From Chloroflexia bacterium (GTDB lineage Bacteria > Chloroflexota > Chloroflexia > Thermomicrobiales > UBA6265): DNA of 5,113 nt. The notes beneath the pieces were generated by a model. The model was not told the DNA's origin and ran no database searches. It worked only from the letters and a program-made list of their open reading frames with translations. Below are positions 1-4,808 of this stretch, piece after piece. The number at the start of each line of letters is the position of its first letter. Within the stretch, counting starts at the first letter, position 1. The stretch is taken from positions 1 to 5,113 of the forward strand of contig JACCVE010000291.1 in NCBI GenBank assembly GCA_013698285.1. The letters are read 5' to 3'. Made by a program: the position numbers and the translations under genes.

Positions 1-510
1 CCTCAGCACTTCGACCCGCGCCGAGGCCTGCGCCGTAATCGGCACCGTTTTCGGGGCACCTGGTATGACGCGGATGAAGAACGTGTCATGCGTCTCAGTC
101 ACCTGGACATGAACGCCAGACGCCGCCGCCGGAACATCCAATGTGCATGCGCCCAGCGTCGCGTCCGGCGGTGCCTTGAACGAATCGTTGATGTATTGGC
201 ACACGGGCATTGACTGGCTTGCGGTCATCTTGTTCAGGTCTGCGGTCGCGAAGGTGTTCGCTTCGTCCTGGGCCCTCGTCTTCCCGGTGGGGGTGTCCTT
301 GTAATGCGCGACTTGCCGAGCACCCGCCATGGCCGCCGCGTCCGCCGCATTCTGGACCGTCCGCTTCTGGGCGAACGCGAACCCGAGGTCCGTCGCCAGG
401 CCGAGCATGCCGATCAGGACCGTCGAGAACATCGCGAACAGGATGATGATCTGGCCCTTCTCGGCCCGGCTGCGTCCCTCGTCGTCAGGCGCCTGATCGT
501 CGTGTCGCAT
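1..510 (-). CDS. TadE/TadG-like pilus-assembly protein, partial (C-terminus beyond left edge)
   Basis: The - strand reads 170 codons without a stop from an ATG at 510 to the window edge. The N-terminus is short and charged (residues 1-18), followed by a GQIIILFAM motif and one hydrophobic segment at about 20-47 ending in DLGFAFAQKR. Then comes the signature QNAADAAAMAGAR at about 53-65. A G-Q entry into one transmembrane helix followed by an N-A-A-D-A-A-A-x-A-G-A run is typical of the Flp/Tad pilus-assembly TadE/TadG N-terminal domain. In that family the protein is anchored in the inner membrane with the bulk outside. The exported part has two cysteines (104, 122), which could pair, and a beta-rich stretch FFIRVIPGAP...VPITAQASA at about 144-164 that resembles the repeated core seen after this domain. 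A strong GGAGGA lies just upstream of the start. It is transcribed away from hisG and is functionally unrelated to it. Other Tad genes are not visible. Whether it belongs to a full Tad pilus locus or is a stand-alone TadG-like secreted protein cannot be told here. Confidence 0.85.
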   Translation of the reverse strand, partial: MRHDDQAPDDEGRSRAEKGQIIILFAMFSTVLIGMLGLATDLGFAFAQKRTVQNAADAAAMAGARQVAHYKDTPTGKTRAQDEANTFATADLNKMTASQSMPVCQYINDSFKAPPDATLGACTLDVPAAASGVHVQVTETHDTFFIRVIPGAPKTVPITAQASARVEVLR

Positions 511-516
511 CGTCGT

Positions 517-522
517 TCCTCC
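517..522 (-). promoter_or_regulatory. Shine-Dalgarno for the TadG-like gene
   Basis: On the - strand GGAGGA lies 6 nt upstream of the ATG at 510. It is a near-perfect anti-16S match with good spacing and fixes the start of the TadG-like protein. Confidence 0.8.
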
Positions 523-611
523 GGGGAGCGGGGTACGTTGAGTGAGGTCCGGATGGTGTGGCGAGATCGTCACACTTCTCGATTCATCTATCCTATGCCC
601 TGGCGACCGAT

Positions 612-623
612 CGGACTAGTCCG
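612..623. promoter_or_regulatory. 12-bp perfect palindrome, possible operator
   Basis: CGGACTAGTCCG reads identically on both strands. It lies about 100 bp upstream of the TadG-like start and about 350 bp upstream of hisG, directly next to a hexamer direct repeat. A perfect dyad of this size in a divergent promoter region could be a dimeric regulator site, but one such palindrome can also arise by chance. No regulator is suggested by the sequence. Confidence 0.3.
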
Positions 624-640
624 TCAGGGTCAGGGTCACG
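623..640. repeat. Three tandem GTCAGG-like hexamers
   Basis: GTCAGG, GTCAGG and GTCACG follow one another with no gap and are trailed by a fourth partial copy (TCAG at 641-644). They start inside the last base of the 12-bp palindrome. They may be a binding-site array or simple slippage; function is unknown. Confidence 0.4.
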
Positions 641-956
641 TCAGTACCTTCGTCCCGGAAACCGCGGTACTCCACCGGACGAGTCGTCCCCTAGCCCTCC
701 TAAAGTCCTTCATCACGCTCGACGACGCATCACCCCGGAATCACGTCCGTTCCTCGACCCAACGCGGCAGCACCAGTCGCGACACTCGGCGTCGGCGACC
801 CCGTTGGCCCAGCCATGCGGGCTCGACGCGGGCAGATCGTGCTTGCCGTGTGGTACATATCGGGACACTGGGCGTGGCGATGGAGCCACCCGAAGCCTTC
901 CCGCACCGCTGGCGTCGCGGTCGGCCTGTCCCTAGCACCTTCCCCACCCTTCGACC

Positions 957-961
957 AGGAG
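957..961 (+). promoter_or_regulatory. Distant Shine-Dalgarno of hisG
   Basis: AGGAG lies 15 nt before the hisG ATG, longer than the usual 5-10 nt. No in-frame start codon lies closer to it: the codons between are His, Pro, Val, Pro, Pro. Either the spacing is stretched or initiation is weak. The same AGGAG core sits at an ideal distance before hisC. Confidence 0.45.
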
Positions 962-976
962 CACCCTGTCCCTCCC

Positions 977-1861
977 ATGTCCGCTCCCATCACCGCCGAC
1001 GGCCGCCTCAAGCTCGCCATCCAGCGCTCCGGCCGCCTGACCGACCCGACCCTGACCTTGCTCGCCGCCATCGGCCTCGACTTCGAGAGCTACGGCCAGC
1101 GCCTCATCTCCCACTGCCGCAACTTCCCCCTCTCCATCCTCTACGGGCGGGACGACGACATCCCCGAACTCGTCGCCCTCGGCACCGCCGACCTCGGCAT
1201 CGTCGGCCGCAACCTCGTCCACGAGGAAGAGCGCGAGGTCATCGAACTCCTCCCCCTTGGCTTCGGCCGCTGCTCCCTGGTCGTCGCCGTGCCCCGCGAT
1301 TCCCACTTCCAGAACCCCACCGACCTCGCCGCATGCCGGATCGCGACCTCCTACCCCCACTCCACCCGGGGCTTCTTCCGCGACCTCGGCGCCTCCCCGG
1401 AGGTCATCACCATCAGCGGCTCGGTCGAGGCCGCCCCCGCCATCGGCCTGGCCGACGCCATCGTCGACCTCACCGCCACCGGCTCCTCCCTGCTCCTCAA
1501 CGACCTCCGCCCCATCGCCACCATCCTCGAATCCGAGGCCGTCCTCGTCGCCAACCCCGCCACCCACGCCAGCGCCGCCGGCCAGGCGACCATCGACCGC
1601 CTCCTCCTCCGCATCCGGGCCGTCAACGCCGCCCGGCGCTATAAATACGTGATGATGAATGCCCCCGCCGAGGCCCTCCCCGCCATCCGCGCCGTCGTCC
1701 CCGGCCTGAAATCCCCGACCATCGTCCCCCTCGACAAACCTGGCTGGGTCGCCGTCCACACCGCCCTCTCCGAAGAAGACTTCTGGGAATCCGTCGAACG
1801 CCTCCGCGCCGCCGGCGCCACCGAGATCCTGGTCTCCTCATTGGAGAAGCTGCTGTTGTGA
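977..1861 (+). CDS. hisG: ATP phosphoribosyltransferase, long form (HisG)
   Basis: This is the first enzyme of histidine synthesis, condensing ATP and PRPP to phosphoribosyl-ATP in the cytoplasm. The product is 294 aa, the size of the long HisG form. Visible motifs are LAIQRSGRL (about 13-21), DLGIVGRN (72-79), RIATSYPHSTRGFF, and the PRPP-binding stretch VEAAPAIGLADAIVDLTATG (150-169). From about residue 221 the sequence RYKYVMMN...VPGLKSPTIVPL...GWVAVHT...AAGATEILV matches the C-terminal ACT-like regulatory domain (HisG_C). That domain binds histidine for feedback inhibition and makes the enzyme independent of HisZ. The ATG at 977 is preferred because the 54 extra codons reaching back to an ATG at 815 are not HisG-like. 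The last codons and the stop lie inside the left arm of the inverted repeat flanking the next gene, so the very C-terminus (Leu-Leu-Leu) may derive from that insert. Confidence 0.97.
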   Translation: MSAPITADGRLKLAIQRSGRLTDPTLTLLAAIGLDFESYGQRLISHCRNFPLSILYGRDDDIPELVALGTADLGIVGRNLVHEEEREVIELLPLGFGRCSLVVAVPRDSHFQNPTDLAACRIATSYPHSTRGFFRDLGASPEVITISGSVEAAPAIGLADAIVDLTATGSSLLLNDLRPIATILESEAVLVANPATHASAAGQATIDRLLLRIRAVNAARRYKYVMMNAPAEALPAIRAVVPGLKSPTIVPLDKPGWVAVHTALSEEDFWESVERLRAAGATEILVSSLEKLLL

Positions 1862-1866
1862 CGGAA

Positions 1867-1894
1867 TCGGTAGTCGGAAGACGAAAGTCGGTAG
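1867..1894 (+). repeat. Left heptamer array (TCGGWAG x4, one degenerate)
   Basis: Four consecutive 7-nt units: TCGGTAG (1867-1873), TCGGAAG (1874-1880), the degenerate ACGAAAG (1881-1887) and TCGGTAG (1888-1894). A partial CGGAA precedes them at 1862-1866. They occupy the gap between the hisG stop and the four-helix-bundle start and are the inverse counterpart of the array at 2304-2353. Confidence 0.85.
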
Positions 1895-1911
1895 AACAAG
1901 AGCCGGGAAGC

Positions 1912-1918
1912 GAGGGGG
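1912..1918 (+). promoter_or_regulatory. Weak G-rich Shine-Dalgarno of the four-helix-bundle gene
   Basis: GAGGGGG ends 6 nt before the ATG at 1925. It is purine-rich and well placed but a poorer anti-16S match than the sites before hisC or the TadG-like gene, suggesting modest translation. Confidence 0.5.
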
Positions 1919-1924
1919 CTGCGC

Positions 1925-2281
1925 ATGGAGCGTCAGAGGTATCGAGATCTGATTGCCTGGCAAAAGGCAATTGTGCTCGTCGGTGAGGTGTACCGGGTGA
2001 CGAAGGGGTGGCCACGCGAGGAGGTGTTCGGCCTGACGAATCAGGCTCGATGCTCGGCGGTTTCCGTACCGGCCAACATCGCGGAGGGCCAAGGACGGAC
2101 TGGGGCGAAGGAGTTCCTCCATCACCTCTCCATCGCCAACGGCTCCCTTTGCGAAACGGAGACCCATCTCCTCATCGGTCAGCAACTCGGGTACATCGAA
2201 GACCCAACGTTGACTCCCCTGCTCGAACAAAGCACCGAGGTCGGCCGGCTCATCCACGGCCTGATGCGCAGCCTCAGATAG
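1925..2281 (+). CDS. Four-helix-bundle protein, 23S rRNA intervening-sequence (S23/IVP) family
   Basis: The product is 118 aa, the usual length of this family. It opens with YRDLIAWQKAIVLVGEVYR (6-24), then WPREEVFGLTNQ (29-40), the highly characteristic SAVSVPANIAEGQGR (44-58), KEFLHHLSIANGSLCETETHL (62-82) and LGYIED (88-93). These mark the four predicted helices, roughly 8-27, 31-57, 61-88 and 94-116. There is no signal peptide, membrane segment or catalytic motif. The family was named from ORFs in intervening sequences of bacterial 23S rRNA and includes relatives of the Avd accessory protein of diversity-generating retroelements. Its biochemical role is unsettled; basic surfaces and nucleic-acid binding are usual suggestions. 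Here it is not in rRNA but inside a his operon, codirectional, 63 nt after hisG and 90 nt before hisC, between inverted heptamer arrays. Its codons (AGG, AGA, CGA, GCA, ATT) differ visibly from the his genes, suggesting transfer. It is intact, with no obvious role in histidine synthesis. Confidence 0.93.
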   Translation: MERQRYRDLIAWQKAIVLVGEVYRVTKGWPREEVFGLTNQARCSAVSVPANIAEGQGRTGAKEFLHHLSIANGSLCETETHLLIGQQLGYIEDPTLTPLLEQSTEVGRLIHGLMRSLR

Positions 2282-2303
2282 TTACTGATCCCGATCCCCA
2301 GTC

Positions 2304-2353
2304 CTACCGACTACCGACTCTCGTTCTTTTGTCTTCCGACTTCCGACTTCCGA
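2304..2353 (-). repeat. Right heptamer array (CTWCCGA on +, inverse of the left array)
   Basis: Two CTACCGA units (2304-2317), a 15-nt spacer (2318-2332) and three CTTCCGA units (2333-2353) lie between the four-helix-bundle stop and the hisC ribosome binding site. On the - strand they read TCGGAAG three times and TCGGTAG twice, the same heptamer as the left array. The 21 nt at 2326-2346, read as complement, match 1867-1887 at 19 positions. The spacer contains the complements of the ACRAAAG and AACRAGAG units also found in the left arm, so the two arms share more than the heptamer alone. Confidence 0.85.
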
Positions 2354-2360
2354 CTCCAAC

Positions 2361-2365
2361 AGGAG
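2361..2365 (+). promoter_or_regulatory. Shine-Dalgarno of hisC
   Basis: AGGAG lies 6 nt before the hisC ATG at 2372, an ideal distance. Its first two bases are also the end of CAACAG, the outermost match of the right repeat arm, so the insert stops exactly where hisC translation signals begin. Confidence 0.75.
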
Positions 2366-2371
2366 CCCCCA

Positions 2372-3490
2372 ATGACCGCCCCCCCCGCCCTCGACCTCAC
2401 CGCCCTCGTCCGCCCCGCCGTCCACGCCATCTCCAGCTACATCCCGGCCAAGGTCGAGCCCGGCGCGGAGCGGGTCATCAAGCTGGACATGAACGAGTCG
2501 CCCTACGGCCCTTCTCCCCGTACACGCGCCGCCCTGGCCGGCTTCGTCGCCACCCAGCGCTACCCGTCCTTCGATGCCATCGAGCTGCGGCAGCACGTCG
2601 CACCCTACCTCGGCGTCCCGGTCGAACAGGTGAGCGCCGGTGCCGGCCTGGACGATGTCCTCAACAACCTGATGACCCTGCTGATCGACCCGGGCGACGA
2701 GATCGTCATCTCGGAACCCACCTTCGGTGTCTACCGCGCCCTGGCTTCCCTCCGCGGCGGCGTCACGGTCGATGTCCCCCTCACCCCCGCCCCCGACTTC
2801 ACCCTCCGCCCCGAGGCGATCCTGGCTGCGATCGGGCCCCGCACCAAACTGGTCGTGATCTGCGACCCCAACAACCCCACCGGCAATCCGTTCGACCCCG
2901 CCGCCGTCGAGCGGGTCGTCGCGAACGCCCCCTGCCTGGTCGCCATCGACGAGGCCTACGCCGAGTTCGCCGGCACCACGGCGATCGGACTGATGGCCCG
3001 CCACGACAACGTCTGCGTCCTCCGCACCATGAGCAAGTTCGCCGGCCTGGCCGGGATGCGCGTCGGCTACGGCGCCTTTCCCCCCGCCCTGATGCCCCTG
3101 CTCTGGCGCGTCACCCCCGCCTTCTGCAACCTCTCCGCCGCCTCCCAGGCCGCGGCCGTCGCCTCCCTGGCCGACCTCGATTACCTCCGCCGGGAAGTCG
3201 TCGGCCGCATCGTCGCCGACCGCGACGCCCTCGCCGCCGGTCTGCGATCCATCCCCGGCGTCGAGCCCTTCCCCAGCGTCACCAACTTCATCCTCGCCCG
3301 CCTCCCCGTCGCCGGCGCCGGTCCGGTCGTCGCCCGCCTCGCCGCCCGCGGCGTCCACGTCCGCTATTTCGGCAATCCCGCCCTCGGCCTGCGCGACTGC
3401 CTCCGGGTCAGCATCGGCACCCCCGCCGAACACGCCGTCTTCCTCGACGAACTCCAGGCTGCCCTGGCGGCGAAGGGAATCGCCGCGTGA
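2372..3490 (+). CDS. hisC: Histidinol-phosphate aminotransferase (HisC)
   Basis: This PLP-dependent fold-type I transaminase converts imidazole acetol phosphate and glutamate to histidinol phosphate and 2-oxoglutarate. The product is 372 aa, normal for HisC. Motifs in order are KLDMNESPYGPS near 37-48 (substrate end of the active site), DPNNPTGN at 165-172, DEAYAEF at 193-199 (Asp193 to the PLP nitrogen, Tyr196 to its hydroxyl), TMSKFAGLAGMRVGY with Lys222 as the Schiff-base lysine, and LRVSIGT with Arg345 as the substrate carboxylate-binding arginine. HisC can be confused with other class I/II aminotransferases such as aromatic or cobalamin-linked CobD-like enzymes, but the his neighbours settle the role. 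Its last four bases overlap the GTG of hisB. hisD, often between hisG and hisC in other genomes, is absent; the four-helix-bundle cassette occupies that gap. Confidence 0.96.
   Translation: MTAPPALDLTALVRPAVHAISSYIPAKVEPGAERVIKLDMNESPYGPSPRTRAALAGFVATQRYPSFDAIELRQHVAPYLGVPVEQVSAGAGLDDVLNNLMTLLIDPGDEIVISEPTFGVYRALASLRGGVTVDVPLTPAPDFTLRPEAILAAIGPRTKLVVICDPNNPTGNPFDPAAVERVVANAPCLVAIDEAYAEFAGTTAIGLMARHDNVCVLRTMSKFAGLAGMRVGYGAFPPALMPLLWRVTPAFCNLSAASQAAAVASLADLDYLRREVVGRIVADRDALAAGLRSIPGVEPFPSVTNFILARLPVAGAGPVVARLAARGVHVRYFGNPALGLRDCLRVSIGTPAEHAVFLDELQAALAAKGIAA
3473..3478 (+). promoter_or_regulatory. Shine-Dalgarno supporting the hisB GTG start
   Basis: AAGGGA inside the end of hisC lies 8 nt before the GTG at 3487. 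A similar AAAGGGA at 4090-4096 precedes hisH by 7 nt. Together with the GTGA overlap this supports GTG as the hisB start. Confidence 0.6.
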
Positions 3491-4107
3491 GCACCCTCCC
3501 GACCACCGACCGCCGGGGCCGCATCGAGCGCCAGACTGGCGAGACCTCGGTCACCCTCGACCTCTCCCTAGATCCGACCCCCGGTGCCGCCCCGGGGACG
3601 ATCACGACCGGCGTCCCCTTCCTCGACCACATGCTCGACGCCATGGCTCGCCACGGCCACCTCGGCCTCGACGTCCGGGCCACCGGCGACGCCGCGATGG
3701 ACCCCCACCACACCGTCGAGGACGTCGGCATCTGCCTCGGCCTGGCCCTGAAGCAGGCCCTCGGCGACCGAGCCGGGATCGCCCGCTACGGCCACGCCTA
3801 CGCCCCCCTCGACGAGGCTCTGGCCCGCGTCGTGATCGACTGCTCCGGGCGCCCCTACACCCACTTCGAGGGGACGTTGCCCGAACCCATCATCGGGGCC
3901 GGCTTCGCCGCCAGCCTGGTCGAGGAGTTCTGGCGCGCCGTCGCCACCAACGCCGGCCTGACCATGCACGTCGACCTGCTCCGGGCCCGCAACGCCCACC
4001 ACGCCGCCGAGGCGGTCTTCAAGGCCGCGGCACTCGCCTTGCGCGCCGCCGTCGCACAGACCGGCGACCCGCGCCGGGTCCCCTCGACGAAAGGGATGCT
4101 CGCATGA
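3487..4107 (+). CDS. hisB: Imidazoleglycerol-phosphate dehydratase (HisB, monofunctional)
   Basis: This enzyme dehydrates imidazole glycerol phosphate to imidazole acetol phosphate using bound Mn. The product is 206 aa from a GTG start. That is the size of the stand-alone dehydratase, without the N-terminal HAD phosphatase of the enterobacterial fusion, so histidinol-phosphate phosphatase must be encoded elsewhere. Diagnostic motifs are RRGRIERQTGET near the start, GVPFLDHMLDAMARHG (His48), DPHHTVEDVGICLG (72-85, metal-binding His74/His75 and Glu78), PLDEALARVVIDCSGRP, NAHHAAEAVFKAAALALR (His171/His172 and Glu175) and the terminal PSTKGML. The frame stays open far upstream through hisC, but similarity begins only after 3487. 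The start overlaps the hisC stop as GTGA and the stop overlaps hisH as ATGA, which suggests translational coupling. Confidence 0.97.
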   Translation: MSTLPTTDRRGRIERQTGETSVTLDLSLDPTPGAAPGTITTGVPFLDHMLDAMARHGHLGLDVRATGDAAMDPHHTVEDVGICLGLALKQALGDRAGIARYGHAYAPLDEALARVVIDCSGRPYTHFEGTLPEPIIGAGFAASLVEEFWRAVATNAGLTMHVDLLRARNAHHAAEAVFKAAALALRAAVAQTGDPRRVPSTKGMLA

Positions 4108-4808
4108 TCGCGGTCGTGGACTACGGCGCCGGCAACCTCCGCTCCATCAGTCGCGCCCTGGGATCGCACGGCGCCGAGGTCGTCATCTCCTCCGATCCGG
4201 AGATCATCGGCTCGGCCGGCGCCGTCGTCCTCCCCGGCGTCGGCAATGCCGGGCACGCCATGGAGACCCTGGACCGGCTCGGCCTAATCGAACCCCTTCG
4301 CGACGTGGCCCGGCGCGGCTCCCCCCTGGTCGGCATCTGCCTCGGCATGCAACTCCTCTTCGGTCACCAGGAAGAAGGCGGCGGCTCGGGCCTTGGCTTC
4401 CTGCCCGGCCGCGTCCGCCGCCTCTCCGGCCCCGTAAAAGTCCCCCACATGGGGTGGAACCGCTCCCGCGTCGTCCGCGACGGCCCATATGGCGATGCCG
4501 GCGACGAACGGGACTACTATTTCGTCCACTCCTACGTCGTCGAGCCGGAGAATCCGGATGACGTCGTCGCCGAGACCACCTACGGCGAGACATTCCCGGC
4601 CATCGTCGCCCACGACAACGTCGTCGGCTTCCAGTTCCACCCCGAGAAGAGCGGCGCCGCCGGTCTCGCCCTCCTCTCCGTCATCGCCGCCGGGAGCGCC
4701 GGGCTCGGGCTCTCCGGGCTCGACTTCGCCGCCCTCACCTCCGTCGTCACCGGCGGCACCGCCATCGGCGCCGCAGGCGGCGCCGCTGGGAACCCGATCA
4801 CCCCATGA
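4104..4808 (+). CDS. hisH: Imidazole glycerol phosphate synthase, glutaminase subunit (HisH)
   Basis: This class I glutamine amidotransferase hydrolyses glutamine and channels ammonia to HisF, which forms imidazole glycerol phosphate and AICAR from PRFAR. Motifs are VVDYGAGNLRSI at 4-15, the oxyanion strand LPGVG at 43-47, GICLGMQLLF with nucleophile Cys79, PHMGWN at 114-119, YFVHSYVV around 139-146, and GFQFHPEKSG with His179 and Glu181 completing the triad. At 234 aa it is longer than the usual 195-215. The excess is an Ala/Gly/Leu-rich tail at about 198-234, after the point where most HisH proteins end. The frame is continuous and the ATGA overlap with hisA supports the stop, so the tail seems genuine. 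Its partner hisF is not in the window and is expected downstream of hisA. Confidence 0.97.
   Translation: MIAVVDYGAGNLRSISRALGSHGAEVVISSDPEIIGSAGAVVLPGVGNAGHAMETLDRLGLIEPLRDVARRGSPLVGICLGMQLLFGHQEEGGGSGLGFLPGRVRRLSGPVKVPHMGWNRSRVVRDGPYGDAGDERDYYFVHSYVVEPENPDDVVAETTYGETFPAIVAHDNVVGFQFHPEKSGAAGLALLSVIAAGSAGLGLSGLDFAALTSVVTGGTAIGAAGGAAGNPITP

Larger units (their letters stand above)
511..976. other. Divergent intergenic region between the TadG-like gene and hisG
   Basis: About 466 nt separate the two divergent start codons, so both promoters should lie here. Open frames cross it on both strands, but their translations are Arg/Pro/Ser-rich, resemble no family I know, and have no ribosome binding site. 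I see no His-codon-rich leader peptide and no clear T-box on the hisG strand. Small symmetric elements are present: the palindrome and hexamers listed separately, an AGTACC/GGTACT pair at 643-648 and 666-671 (17-nt loop), and ACCGC/GCGGT around a 7-nt loop near 904-920. A loose -10-like TACATA at 854-859 has no matching -35. No promoter can be assigned with confidence. Confidence 0.6.
1853..2362 (+). mobile_element. Putative four-helix-bundle cassette inserted between hisG and hisC
   Basis: The segment from the end of hisG to the hisC ribosome binding site consists of a left repeat arm, a single four-helix-bundle ORF, and a right repeat arm in inverse orientation. Read inward, both arms begin with CTGTTG (1853-1858; complement of CAACAG at 2357-2362), continue through CGGAA, two heptamers of the TCGGWAG type and an ACRAAAG unit (1881-1887; complement of 2326-2332), and share an AACRAGAG unit (1895-1902; complement of 2318-2325). 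The main differences are an extra heptamer in the left arm before AACRAGAG, two extra at the inner end of the right arm, and single-base gaps. The ORF inside has mixed codon usage unlike the strongly C-ending his genes. Inverted flanks plus foreign-looking content suggest a small mobile or formerly mobile unit. There is no transposase, so any movement would need an enzyme supplied elsewhere. I see no target-site duplication. The exact ends are inferred. Confidence 0.5.

Noticed and set aside
662..676. T-box-like GGTGGAGTACCGCGG on the - strand
   Set aside because: The T-box core GGTGGNACCGCG is interrupted by two extra bases, it points to the TadG-like gene rather than an amino-acid gene, and no specifier or terminator structure is evident.
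854..859. TACATA as a -10 box for hisG
   Set aside because: Only three of six consensus matches and no plausible -35 at 16-18 nt upstream.
558..935. Possible 125-aa + strand gene in the region before hisG
   Set aside because: No ribosome binding site, Ser/Pro/Arg-rich without recognisable motif, and codon use unlike the neighbouring genes.
932..1759. Long - strand open frame opposite hisG, and similarly 2282-3433 opposite hisC
   Set aside because: Gly/Asp/Glu/Val-rich translations typical of the antisense of C-ending codons, with no family resemblance and no ribosome binding site.
2318..2332. Rho-independent terminator after the four-helix-bundle gene (T-rich TTCTTTTG)
   Set aside because: No GC-rich hairpin directly precedes the short T run, and the T run is part of the shared inverted-repeat unit.
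2304..2353. Heptamer array as a CRISPR
   Set aside because: Units are only 7 nt and directly adjacent, without spacers of CRISPR size, and no cas genes are present.
2008..3486. Long open + frame running through the four-helix-bundle gene and hisC into hisB, which could be read as a 699-aa protein
   Set aside because: Only the part after 3487 is HisB. The upstream translation is Arg/Pro-rich and out of frame with well-supported genes; it is an effect of high GC.
4695..4808. Frameshift near the end of hisH
   Set aside because: The frame stays open to an ATGA overlap with hisA exactly like the other junctions of the operon, and other frames show no better HisH C-terminus.
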